Origin: a virus
Length of the DNA stretch: 26,301 bases
Strand: one strand, 5' to 3'
IMG/VR virus record: IMGVR_UViG_3300025326_000183
Location: 1-26,301 of that record
The number at the start of each line of letters is the position of its first letter. The stretch's first letter is position 1. The translations under genes and the position numbers were made by a program. Below, one piece after another: positions 13,752-20,555 of the stretch. The notes below the pieces were generated by a model, which was given only the letters and a program-made list of their open reading frames with translations, did no database searches and had not been told where the DNA came from.

Positions 13752-14658
13752 AGATCGCTATGCTTTCCTTCACCGTGTCCGCTACGTTGTGGTGATCGAT
13801 CGCCCATTGCCGGTAGTTCACCTGCCCGTAGTTCTCCCAGCACTTGATGATCGTCGCCGCTATGCTCTCCGGCTGCAGCTCGCACGTCCACGGGTAACCG
13901 TCCTCCCGGTATCCCGGCCCGATGAACGCCTTGCCCGCTCCAAAGGCTTCGATACCCCTGGCATACAGCGGGTAGAGACCGCTCACTACCATATCCACCC
14001 GGTTGTAGAGCGTGTTCACGTCCTGCACCGGTCCCTGCAAGGACCGCACGAACGTCCACCACTTGTTGTTCTGTACCAGCGCCGAGAAAGTGTCCTTCAT
14101 GCGCTTATCTGTCAGGTTATACAAATGGAGCCTGGCGTTCGGATACCTCTTCCACACCTCCTGCATCGCCACGCACAGGTACAGCGGGTTGCGCTGCCCC
14201 CGCCAGTTCTCCACATACAGCACCGCCGGCTCGCCCGATAGCCGCTCGGTCACGCCCTCCAGCGGGGAGTACACGTCCAGGTCGATGCCCTTGCGCACGT
14301 AGTAGGTGCGCTTGATGCTGTTCCACACGATCAGCTCATCTTTCCTCATAGCAATGAACGCATCCATCACCGGCGCCAGGTCCACGATCGCCTTCATGCT
14401 CACTCCGTTCCCCACGCTGGATAATGGCTCGCCGTGCATCCACATGAACTTCGGGTTCCCGTTGTGGTACTGCGTGATCGGCATCTGGCTGTGCACCAGC
14501 TCCACGTCCGGCTCGCGCATCACACCGTAGATCGCCCCTTCCGCCTGTGGCTCGCGCAGGCATACGCCGTGCCCTTGCTTCTCCTCGTAGTTCGCCAGCT
14601 CTAAGGTCGTCCGGAAGAGCCCGCTATTTTCCTTCTTGACATAGTGCATCAGGTTCAA
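13735..14658 (-). CDS. GT-B fold glycosyltransferase (group 1 / GT4-like)
   Basis: A 307-residue enzyme expected to move a sugar from a nucleotide donor to an acceptor. The N-terminal Rossmann-like half begins MNLMHYVKKENSGLFRTTLE and carries VELVHSQMPITQYHNG and the acceptor-side KFMWMHGEPLS. The C-terminal half has AVLYVENWRGQRNP, ARLHLYNLTD, and the donor-site signature RGIEAFGAGKAFIGPG (234-249, E237), typical of GT4. The start is a TTG at 14658 with GGAGG about 10 bases upstream; ATG at 14649 is an alternative. It overlaps both neighbours. Placement directly before a methyltransferase and a Ser-Asp-rich fibre suggests virion glycosylation. Modification of host surface glycans is the main alternative. 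Confidence 0.83.
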   Translation of the reverse strand: MNLMHYVKKENSGLFRTTLELANYEEKQGHGVCLREPQAEGAIYGVMREPDVELVHSQMPITQYHNGNPKFMWMHGEPLSSVGNGVSMKAIVDLAPVMDAFIAMRKDELIVWNSIKRTYYVRKGIDLDVYSPLEGVTERLSGEPAVLYVENWRGQRNPLYLCVAMQEVWKRYPNARLHLYNLTDKRMKDTFSALVQNNKWWTFVRSLQGPVQDVNTLYNRVDMVVSGLYPLYARGIEAFGAGKAFIGPGYREDGYPWTCELQPESIAATIIKCWENYGQVNYRQWAIDHHNVADTVKESIAIYERYL

Positions 14659-15869
14659 GGTAGATTAACCCTCCGTGAAATGCCTGCATGCACGCCCAGC
14701 GGGCGCGCGTCGGTGTTCTTCGTCGTCCGTCCTCCCCCTGCCCCATAAGTCGCATAAACCGATACGAAGAAAAATATTGAGAAATCGTTGATGGTCGTTG
14801 GGACAGTCGGGTATGTGGACGCTGTCTCGCCATATCCATAATCCCCCGCGTTATCAACGTAAATTAATCCGGTGCCTCCCAGGCTTTCACACACCACACC
14901 GAGATAATAGAAACTCGATGCTGTTACTGATGGTGGCGTTGCAAATGTTAGATCATACCAACCTACAGTAGAGACTAAAGTTGCTCCCGTTTCACCATTG
15001 GTTAATTTTGTCAAACTGTTATTGTGAATGCCACCCTTGAAATTCTTGTTTGCTGATGTCGCCTCGACGTAGGCCGTCAGCTTCGATACGGTCCCGGAGC
15101 CCGTTGGCGTGCCGCCGCCGGTGATATAGATATTTTCGACGTTTGCCCCAAATGCCCCGGCTGTCTCATACCCGAACGTCGGATCGATGACGATCGGATA
15201 GGCCGCCGCGTCCAGCCAGGCCCCGTCCACGCTCAGCGTCAGCGTGTTGGCAAGCGGGTCGATGTCGATGTCCGCCCAAATCCAGTTGCCCAGGCTATCT
15301 GTTACTTTGGGCCGGAAAATGTGGAATGCCTTGCCTGTGCGGTAATTCTTTTCTCCAAGGCGATAATCCCGCTTGCTTTCGTGGTATACGGCGTAGGAGT
15401 TGACCGCGTTCTCCGGCTGGATCCATCCCCGGTCCAGCAGCTCCTGCGGCAGCGCTGGCTGCTTGATGAATTTCAGCCCCTTATGCGTGATCGCCACCGT
15501 GATCGAGTCGACCGGTGGCCGGCTGGGGATCAGGATCTCGAACTCGAAACCGCCCTCGCCCGACGCCTCCGGATGGTCGTAGAAGATCGCCCGGTAGCCG
15601 TTCTTTTGCCAGGTGATCGTCTCCACGCCCTCGTAGCTGACCTGCTCCGCCTGGTTGCCGGGGATATTGAGCGCCAGCGCAAAGTTAACTTCATCGTCCC
15701 ATTTCTTTATTTTGAAATGGGGTCTGAAATTATTGCGGTCGGTGATATCCCCCACCTCGATCTCCAGCCGTTCTTCGACGTTCGCCCGCTGCACCTTCAC
15801 CAGGGTGTTGTTGGCAATCGTGTACTTGGCCGTGATGGCGCCCGGCGGGTTATTGGGCAGCTTAGCCAT
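14655..15869 (-). CDS. Structural-type protein with beta-sandwich C-terminus (404 aa)
   Basis: Starts MAKLPNNPPGAITAKYTIAN, with AGGTGAG five bases upstream; the longer frame to 15899 is a repeat-derived extension. Residues about 1-210 are beta-rich with DEVNFALALNIPGNQAEQVS, PPVDSITVAITHKGLKFIKQ and NWIWADIDIDPLANTLTLSV, then AAAYPIVIDPTFGYETAG marks a domain border. Residues about 235-375 look like a jelly-roll (NIYITGGGTPTGSGTVSKLT, GGIHNNSLTKLTNG, GWYDLTFATPPSVTASSFYY), as in carbohydrate-binding decorations. The end (KNTDARPLGVHAGISRRVNL) seems unstructured. It lies between the head-closure gene and the second modification block, so a capsid decoration or neck fibre is plausible. No family named with confidence. 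Confidence 0.65.
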   Translation of the reverse strand: MAKLPNNPPGAITAKYTIANNTLVKVQRANVEERLEIEVGDITDRNNFRPHFKIKKWDDEVNFALALNIPGNQAEQVSYEGVETITWQKNGYRAIFYDHPEASGEGGFEFEILIPSRPPVDSITVAITHKGLKFIKQPALPQELLDRGWIQPENAVNSYAVYHESKRDYRLGEKNYRTGKAFHIFRPKVTDSLGNWIWADIDIDPLANTLTLSVDGAWLDAAAYPIVIDPTFGYETAGAFGANVENIYITGGGTPTGSGTVSKLTAYVEATSANKNFKGGIHNNSLTKLTNGETGATLVSTVGWYDLTFATPPSVTASSFYYLGVVCESLGGTGLIYVDNAGDYGYGETASTYPTVPTTINDFSIFFFVSVYATYGAGGGRTTKNTDARPLGVHAGISRRVNLP

Positions 15870-15879
15870 TCTTCTCACC

Positions 15880-15909
15880 TGGCACATGACACTTGGCACG
15901 TGACACTAT
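15880..15909. repeat. Dispersed 'cttggcac(a/g)tgacact' repeat in gap
   Basis: ACCTGGCACATGACACTTGG followed by CACGTGACACT fills the gap between the head-closure gene and the structural gene. It resembles 1411-1441. It provides a spurious N-terminal extension for the 404-residue gene. Confidence 0.6.
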
Positions 15910-16235
15910 ACCTGCTCCCTGCACATCAATACCACTTCCCTCTTCCTCATTTCCACGTGCTGCACCGCCTGGATGTCGTAGACGTGCGTCCCGTCGTCAT
16001 CCGTAAAGCTCGCCCGCATCTGCGGCAGGACCCCGCTCACATACCGCATGCGGATCTTCGTCGTGATCTCCGCTCCCTCCTGGCGCCCCTCCAGGTACTC
16101 CCTGCCCACCATCGGCGCCACCTCCGCCCATACCGTCGTCACCGTCGTCCACGTGATCACCTCCCCCCCGTAGGTATCCCTCGTTACGCTTTTCTCCGCA
16201 ATCGTCACCCTGTTCCTCAATCGTCCCGCTTCCAT
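15906..16235 (-). CDS. Head-tail adaptor / head-closure protein (SPP1 gp16-like)
   Basis: A 109-residue protein with the hallmarks of the phage head-tail joining family: MEAGRLRNRVTIAEKSVTRD, YGGEVITWTTVTTVWAEVAP, VGREYLEG, then IRMRYVSGVLPQMRASFTDD and a strand-rich end VYDIQAVQHVEMRKREVVLM. It should form the ring that closes the connector beneath the portal. It follows the gp6-like connector, as expected. GAGGG precedes the ATG by about seven bases. Length is normal and no repeat has entered the coding region. Confidence 0.88.
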   Translation of the reverse strand: MEAGRLRNRVTIAEKSVTRDTYGGEVITWTTVTTVWAEVAPMVGREYLEGRQEGAEITTKIRMRYVSGVLPQMRASFTDDDGTHVYDIQAVQHVEMRKREVVLMCREQV

Positions 16236-16240
16236 AAATA

Positions 16241-16300
16241 GCCCTCAGCTTTCGGCTATCAGCTTTCAGCTCTTGCTGACCGCTGACTGCTGACCGCTCA
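16241..16300. repeat. Dispersed 'cagctttcggctatcagct / gctgaccgctgact' repeat in gap
   Basis: CTCAGCTTTCGGCTATCAGC, TTTCAGCTCTTGCTGACCGC and TGACTGCTGACCGCT fill the gap between the two connector genes. The first half matches the TAGCT/CAGCT family at 6768 and 8109. Confidence 0.7.
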
Positions 16301-16888
16301 AAATCGTTTTACTTTCATTCGCAGATCATTGCACAGCATCCCCGCCGCCATCGGCAGCCTCTGGATATTCACCCCCCGCTCCACGATCACCTCCTCCCGG
16401 TGCTCGTAGTAATGCCCGATCAGCAACAGCATCGCCTGGCGCGCCCGGTAGTCCACGTTCGCCCCCGCATCCCCGAACCCGCACACGAAGCGCATGCGCA
16501 CCCCATTCGCCTCGATCAGCTGCCCGCTCGGGGGGGAAGCCGTGGATTGCAGCACGATCCAGCCCGGCACGCTGTACGCGTCCACGCTGTAATTGGCGCT
16601 GCTCCACACCGCCTCACTCGCCCCCTCAAGCGTGTAATTGATGCTCGTCACGCTCTGTAAGGGCGGGTACGGCACCTCGATCGGGCTGTCCGGCCAGCCA
16701 TCCAGGAACCAGTCCCAGGTCTGCGTGATCAGCTTGTGCAGGCTCAGCGTCTCCACCTCCAGCCTGGCTGTCTTTATAATGATATTGATCAGATCATCCT
16801 CGCTGCTGCCATCTACCCGCAAGTGCAGCTTCGCCTCCGTCAGGCTGATTGGTTCTACGCTCGGTCCCGTTATCAATCTAAGCCCCAT
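16298..16888 (-). CDS. Head-tail connector, gp6-like (phiE125 gp8 family)
   Basis: A 196-residue adaptor expected to form a ring under the portal. Family features seen are the N-terminal GPSVEPISLTEAKLHLRVDG, helical DDLINIIIKTARLEVETL, the conserved ITQTWDWFLDGWPDSPIEVP followed by YPPLQSVTSINYTLEG, then NYSVDAYSVPGWIVLQ, GVRMRFVCGFGDAGANV, and a helical end AMLLLIGHYYEHREEVIVER. AGGAG lies eight bases before the ATG, inside a small 'ttaggaattagggattagg'-type repeat at about 16896-16917. It sits immediately before the head-closure gene, the canonical order. Confidence 0.9.
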   Translation of the reverse strand: MGLRLITGPSVEPISLTEAKLHLRVDGSSEDDLINIIIKTARLEVETLSLHKLITQTWDWFLDGWPDSPIEVPYPPLQSVTSINYTLEGASEAVWSSANYSVDAYSVPGWIVLQSTASPPSGQLIEANGVRMRFVCGFGDAGANVDYRARQAMLLLIGHYYEHREEVIVERGVNIQRLPMAAGMLCNDLRMKVKRF

Positions 16889-16912
16889 AATTCCGCTCCT
16901 AATCCCTAATTC

Positions 16913-17143
16913 CTAACTCACCCGCTCCCTCTTACTGACCGCCCGCTCCTTCGCCCTCACCACCCTCACCTCCACCCCCCCTTCCCGCTCCGGGAAGGGG
17001 GTTGGGGGGTTAGGTCCTTCCATCTCCCTCGCCTTCCCCGCCTGGACCATCATCGCTCCCAGCGCCTCATCCACGAACACCTCCTCGCCCGCAAACCACA
17101 CCGACCCTTCCACCACGCAATTCTCTAGAATAATGACCCTCAT
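16913..17143 (-). CDS. Small structural-type beta protein with repeat-derived tail (76 aa)
   Basis: I chose the ATG at 17143 (MRVIILENCVVEGSVWFAGE), with GGAG about eight bases upstream, over a longer frame made of repeat sequence. Residues 1-42 are clearly related to the N-terminus of the glycosyltransferase at 18423-19286 (MKIRVLENTVVEGSVRWAGE): the shared pattern is V-x-LEN-x-VVEGSV-x-x-AGE. This short domain, a couple of strands then a helix, is of a kind common between capsid and connector genes. Residues about 44-57 (PNPPTPFPEREGG) are from a palindromic repeat, followed by a very basic tail (VRVVRAKERAVSKRERVS). Function unknown. Confidence 0.65.
   Translation of the reverse strand: MRVIILENCVVEGSVWFAGEEVFVDEALGAMMVQAGKAREMEGPNPPTPFPEREGGVEVRVVRAKERAVSKRERVS
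16973..17015. repeat. Translatable palindromic repeat, copy 4 (in 76-aa gene)
   Basis: CCCCTTCCCGCTCCGGGAAG stem with GGGGTTGGGGGGTTAGGT tail. On the coding strand it is read as PNPPTPFPEREGG, just after the conserved 42-residue domain. Confidence 0.88.
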
Positions 17144-17162
17144 GTTCTTCACTCCAATCTGT

Positions 17163-17221
17163 TCTTCTCTGTGTTCTCCGTGCATTGCCCCGGTTCCTGC
17201 ACGGGGACTCTGTGGTTAAAC
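17163..17221. repeat. Dispersed 'ctctgtgttctccgtg...actctgtggtta' repeat interrupted by a hairpin
   Basis: TTCTCTGTGTTCTCCGTG and ACTCTGTGGTTAAACT flank a short hairpin, GCCCCGGTTCCTGCACGGGG. The flanks look like a single periodic repeat split by a second small element. It fills the gap between the second glycosyltransferase and the 76-residue gene. Confidence 0.55.
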
Positions 17222-17863
17222 TAATTCCTTCTCCGGCCTGCCCAGCCCCGGCTCCCTCACCTGCGCCCGGGCAAACAGGCGATCGAACCACGCAAAAGAA
17301 TACCCGCCTTCCCACAGCGCATCTATGAAATCGAAATCGCCCGCATACCGCTTCCCAAAGCGGGTCACATTTTCCGTGAACACCCCCCGGCGCGTCACGT
17401 AAGAGCCCAAGTCCACATAGCCCTCGCGCGGCTTCTCCTGCCAGATCAACGGCAGGTTTAGCCCGCGCTTGATATTCCTCACCATCACCACGTCCGGCCC
17501 CCTGTCCACGTCATTGCGAGGAGCGCCCTTAGCGACGAAACAATCTTCTCCCGCCCATATAAACCTCGCCAGGTCCGCCACCACCCGCTCGTCCGCCAGC
17601 TCGTCATCGTCCTGTAGCACGTACACGTACTCGCCCATCATCTCGTCCACGTGCCTGCCGATCTCCGCGAACATCCCCGCAATCCCCACCCCCACCTCGT
17701 CCACCACCACCAGGTGCTGTATCAATTCCCCTACCCCCTCTCCCGCTGGGAGAGGGCTGGGGTGAGGGCTCCGAAGGAGTGTTTGCGCGCAAACACTCTC
17801 CTTACACCGCTCCAGCATCCCCGGCCTCTTGTAGGTCGGCGTGTAAATGGTTAGAAAAAGCAT
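17216..17863 (-). CDS. GT-A fold glycosyltransferase (GT2-like) interrupted by two in-frame repeats
   Basis: Begins MLFLTIYTPTYKRPGMLERC, the nucleotide-sugar binding start of family-2 glycosyltransferases, followed by ESVCAQT. The next strand of the fold (HLVVVDEVGVGIAGMF) is displaced by a palindromic repeat encoding residues about 32-44 (SPHPSPLPAGEG). The metal-binding motif YVLQDDDELAD has D85-D87. A second, unrelated repeat adds FVAKGAPRNDV (about 109-119) before VVMVRNIKRGLNLPLIW. The C-terminal part (ENVTRFGKRYAGDFDFIDAL) completes a short catalytic domain. The frame is intact, so loop extensions may be tolerated, though reduced activity is possible. It overlaps the upstream methyltransferase by 13 bases. 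Confidence 0.78.
   Translation of the reverse strand: MLFLTIYTPTYKRPGMLERCKESVCAQTLLRSPHPSPLPAGEGVGELIQHLVVVDEVGVGIAGMFAEIGRHVDEMMGEYVYVLQDDDELADERVVADLARFIWAGEDCFVAKGAPRNDVDRGPDVVMVRNIKRGLNLPLIWQEKPREGYVDLGSYVTRRGVFTENVTRFGKRYAGDFDFIDALWEGGYSFAWFDRLFARAQVREPGLGRPEKELV
17508..17545. repeat. Dispersed repeat 'tcattgcgaggagc...gcgacgaaacaatc' inside glycosyltransferase
   Basis: TCATTGCGAGGAGCGCCCTT followed by AGCGACGAAACAATC is a dispersed element type I recognise from many bacterial genomes. It is read here as CFVAKGAPRND in the glycosyltransferase frame. Confidence 0.75.
17732..17770. repeat. Translatable palindromic repeat, copy 5 (in GT2-like gene)
   Basis: CCCCTCTCCCGCTGGGAGAG stem with GGCTGGGGTGAGGG tail. 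It sits exactly where the first loop of the GT-A fold is expected. A 22-bp perfect palindrome (17777-17798) follows a few bases later. Confidence 0.88.
17777..17798. repeat. Perfect 22-bp palindrome in glycosyltransferase coding sequence
   Basis: GAGTGTTTGCG and CGCAAACACTC are exact complements. It encodes ESVCAQT, a normal family-2 sequence, so the symmetry may be partly coincidental. It adjoins repeat copy 5. Confidence 0.7.
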
Positions 17864-18438
17864 ACGCCGATACCTTTTTCTGCCTGATTGGAAAAGCTGG
17901 TGAGCTCCATCGTCTTTGATCTATCCTTGAGGGTTGCCCACAGGCGATACACCTCGATCGATGGATCGCTTGGATGATATAAGATGTCATGCAAAGCCAC
18001 GACCCCGCCCTCCGCCGCCATCGAGGAATAATCCTCGAAATCCTGAACCACTCCCTTGTAACTGTGGTCGCCGTCGATGAAGATAAGATCGAATGGTCCT
18101 CTTTTGCTTGCCCACCGTCGGCTGGCTGGATCATGGCTATCTTTCGATAAGAGCTGGAACGTCACACCCAATGATTCTGCCCAATGCTGCCATTTCTTGG
18201 GGTGAGCTGTCTTGCTAATTCCCCATGCCGCTCCGGGGAGATCGATAGCGCACACGAATCCGCCCGGTCCAATTAACTTCATCCACTGGTAGAGCGTGCC
18301 GCCCTCGAATGCGCCAATCTCAAGCACACGCCAGATATTTCGTTCCTGGAGCAGCGATAGCAGCCCTTGGAACTCACCGGCGTATTGGTTAGGCTGAACG
18401 GGCGCCTTAGGATCGTAGAACATCAAAGCCTCGGCCAT
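17851..18438 (-). CDS. Class I SAM methyltransferase (Methyltransf_24 / CmcI-like)
   Basis: A 195-residue Rossmann methyltransferase: motif I WRVLEIGAFEGGTLYQWM (36-53), CAIDLPG (63-69) at the cofactor ribose site, and FDLIFIDGDHSYKGVVQDFE (117-136) followed by GGVVALHDI, the pattern of CmcI-like and Methyltransf_24 enzymes that often methylate sugars or small hydroxylated compounds. GAGG precedes the ATG by about six bases. It overlaps glycosyltransferases on both sides, forming a compact three-gene block between capsid and connector genes. No repeat has entered this gene. O-methylation of a virion glycan is my inference; a host-surface or DNA-linked sugar remains possible. Confidence 0.85.
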   Translation of the reverse strand: MAEALMFYDPKAPVQPNQYAGEFQGLLSLLQERNIWRVLEIGAFEGGTLYQWMKLIGPGGFVCAIDLPGAAWGISKTAHPKKWQHWAESLGVTFQLLSKDSHDPASRRWASKRGPFDLIFIDGDHSYKGVVQDFEDYSSMAAEGGVVALHDILYHPSDPSIEVYRLWATLKDRSKTMELTSFSNQAEKGIGVCFF

Positions 18439-19286
18439 AATACCTCACCGTTGGTATTCTTATGCCCGCACACCACCCGCATCTCCGCCGCCTGCCGGAA
18501 GCCCGCTCTCAGAACGTCCGTGCTGAAATAAGTATCGCAATGCGCGCTGTTGCGCTCATCTATTCTCAGCTCGAGCCTTTCTAGCACCCGCCTGCGGATC
18601 AGCGTGCACCCAAACCCCGCCCCCGAGCACGGGTACACTCCCAATTTCACCGCCCGCTTTAGCAGGTGCGGGTGGATGCTCAGGCTCTCCCCGATGTTCC
18701 TGGGCGTCCCTGGGTACAGCTCGAAGATATTGATCACATCGCTCGCTCTGAAGCGGTACACCCCGTAAATCACATCCGCCGGAACTGCCGCCAGCCTGGT
18801 CAGCGCATCCCTGGGCGGGATCATATCGCTCTCCACGATCAGCATCGCATCGTACCGGCCCTGCAGGAATGTCTCCCGTCCCCGCTTGTACTGGTGCAGA
18901 TGGTTCAGGATCCCCGCCTTTCTTGCGTCTCCACTCCGGGCTAAGTCCCCAATGATCTCTTGGGGATTATCCCGTTGGAACACCCACGTAATCGCTCCAT
19001 CCCACTCCAAAGCCAATACAGCCTCCACCGTCTCCGGTTCCAACCGGTACACCGGCGTGAACACCATAATGTCCTTGATCTCCCCCTTCCCTTTTAGGGA
19101 AGGGGGCTGGGGGGTTAGGTTAGGATAACGGTCATCCATCCTATCCTCGTAATCCTCCTCGTTCACCCTCTCCACCAGCTCCTGCCTCTCCAACTGGATC
19201 ACGGTGGGCCGGTCCAGCTCCATCACCTCGCCGGCCCACCTCACACTCCCTTCCACCACCGTATTTTCCAAGACCCTGATCTTCAC
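18423..19286 (-). CDS. Fusion of small structural-type domain to GT-A glycosyltransferase through a repeat
   Basis: Residues 1-53 (MKIRVLENTVVEGSVRWAGE onward) match the small protein at 16913-17143. Residues 54-69 (NLTPQPPSLKGKGE) are a palindromic repeat. From M74 a GT-A-like glycosyltransferase begins (MVFTPVYRLEPETVEAVLAL), with the DxD-type metal motif AMLIVESDMIPPRDALTRLA (152-154), VIYGVYRFRA, a Gly/Cys-rich CSGAGFGCTLIRRRVLERL acceptor region and CDTYFSTDVLRAGF. The frame starts at a GTG (19286) with a weak ribosome site. The ATG of M74 (19067) has AAGGA four bases upstream, so the enzyme can also be made alone. It is the first gene after the capsid, and its end overlaps the methyltransferase by 16 bases. 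Confidence 0.82.
   Translation of the reverse strand: MKIRVLENTVVEGSVRWAGEVMELDRPTVIQLERQELVERVNEEDYEDRMDDRYPNLTPQPPSLKGKGEIKDIMVFTPVYRLEPETVEAVLALEWDGAITWVFQRDNPQEIIGDLARSGDARKAGILNHLHQYKRGRETFLQGRYDAMLIVESDMIPPRDALTRLAAVPADVIYGVYRFRASDVINIFELYPGTPRNIGESLSIHPHLLKRAVKLGVYPCSGAGFGCTLIRRRVLERLELRIDERNSAHCDTYFSTDVLRAGFRQAAEMRVVCGHKNTNGEVLWPRL
19080..19125. repeat. Translatable palindromic repeat, copy 6 (fusion joint of glycosyltransferase)
   Basis: CTTCCCTTTTAGGGAAG stem, then GGGGCTGGGGGGTTAGGTTA. It encodes the linker between the small structural-type domain and the enzyme. Confidence 0.9.
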
Positions 19287-19292
19287 TGATCT

Positions 19293-19330
19293 TTCATCAC
19301 TTCTCAGTTTTTCTCAGTGTCTCAGTGGTT
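19293..19330. repeat. Dispersed 'ctcagt' repeat after capsid gene
   Basis: CACTTCTCAGTTTTTCTCAG then TGTCTCAGTGGTTCAACG fills the gap between capsid and the first glycosyltransferase; related to 4881-4921 and 20556-20591. Confidence 0.6.
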
Positions 19331-19338
19331 CAACGTTT

Positions 19339-20538
19339 TTACGCGCTCGGATGCACGCCGTACCCGATCGCCTCCGCCTGCAGCACCGCATAGTCGATGG
19401 CGAAGTAGTAGTTCAGGATCACTTCGCCGTAGCTGGAGCGGGTGTACGGATCGCGCAGCATCGTCATCGCCGGATCTTCGCGCACGCCCACGAAGTTCCA
19501 GTTGCCAAAGTACACGCTCTTCGTGCTGGCTGCCGTCGCTCCGGACTTGCCCGAATATTTCACCGGGAAGCCCAGCAAGGTCGGTCCGCCTTCATTGCCC
19601 ATCTGGTTATTGGCGTAGCGCCGGGTATTGGCATCGTCCAGCAGCACGATCTCGCCGTGCACGCTGCGCCGCATCACCCACGCTACCGATCCGGTGTCGT
19701 CCAGGTAGGGATCCAGCCCCTCGTAGAAAGAGATCGCCTCCAGCTCGTCCACCGCGATCACGGTCGCGCTGGCGAAGCTCTTGAACGACGTACCGTTGGC
19801 TGCTACTTCGGTCAGCAGCAGGCTGTTGCGTGTCTTCGCCAGGCCGCGCCCCACGAAGTCGTTCAGGAACTCCATCAGCCGCGAGTCCTCATCCCGCAGT
19901 AGCTGGTAGGTCAGGTCGACTTTCTTGGTGTACATCACCAGCGTCATGGTCTTCTGTGACAGCGCCGGGGCGTCGCGGTCGAAGCCCACCGATTCTGCCG
20001 TGGATACGAACTCGCCGTCGTCTTCATCGTCCACCGGCACGTTCACCGATGTCCCTTGCCCGGGGATGTTGCGCACGCCCAGCTTGACAGTCAGGTCGCC
20101 CTCGTCGCGCTTGGCGATGATCCCCTGGTAGTGCCCGGTCGGGACGGCGTACCCGCCGTCTGCCGCCGTGGTGATGTTCATGGTCGTGTCGTTGCTGGCG
20201 CGCTGCTCGCCGGGAAATCCCCCGAACTGCAGCCCGCCGTGATCGCCGGTGCGGATGTAGTGGCACCACGCTCGCTCTTCCGTGTCGCCCAATCCGATCC
20301 GGTTGTGCCCCGGCGCCTTGCGGTTGCCGATCACATCCTGGATGTTGCCCACCACCTCGCCGAACTTCTCCAGGCGCTCCGCCCGCTTCTCCATCCCGTC
20401 CGCCTGGGCCAGATTGTCGTCGTACTCCACCTGCTCTTCCGGTGTGAAATCGCGGTCTTCCTCTTCGCTCTTTTCCACCAGCGCATTGGCCTTTTTCAAC
20501 AGCTCAGCCCGCTGAGCTCGTAATTCTCTCGCCTTCAT
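19339..20538 (-). CDS. HK97-fold major capsid protein
   Basis: A 399-residue capsid protein. Residues 1-75 are a charged coiled coil (ELRAQRAELLKKANALVEKS, EYDDNLAQADGMEKRAERLE), the scaffold-like delta domain normally removed by the prohead protease; the mature fold begins after about residue 100-120. Core features are TTAADGGYAVPTGHYQGIIA, GVRNIPGQGTSVNVPVDDED, LSQKTMTLVMYTKKVDLTYQ, LLRDEDSRLMEFLNDFVGRG and the end VREDPAMTMLRDPYTRSSYG leading to NYYFAIDYAVLQAEAI. AGGAG precedes the ATG by about eight bases. It directly follows the protease. No repeat has entered the gene, as expected for a tightly constrained protein. Confidence 0.95.
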   Translation of the reverse strand: MKARELRAQRAELLKKANALVEKSEEEDRDFTPEEQVEYDDNLAQADGMEKRAERLEKFGEVVGNIQDVIGNRKAPGHNRIGLGDTEERAWCHYIRTGDHGGLQFGGFPGEQRASNDTTMNITTAADGGYAVPTGHYQGIIAKRDEGDLTVKLGVRNIPGQGTSVNVPVDDEDDGEFVSTAESVGFDRDAPALSQKTMTLVMYTKKVDLTYQLLRDEDSRLMEFLNDFVGRGLAKTRNSLLLTEVAANGTSFKSFASATVIAVDELEAISFYEGLDPYLDDTGSVAWVMRRSVHGEIVLLDDANTRRYANNQMGNEGGPTLLGFPVKYSGKSGATAASTKSVYFGNWNFVGVREDPAMTMLRDPYTRSSYGEVILNYYFAIDYAVLQAEAIGYGVHPSA

Positions 20539-20555
20539 CTCTCATTCTCCTGATC

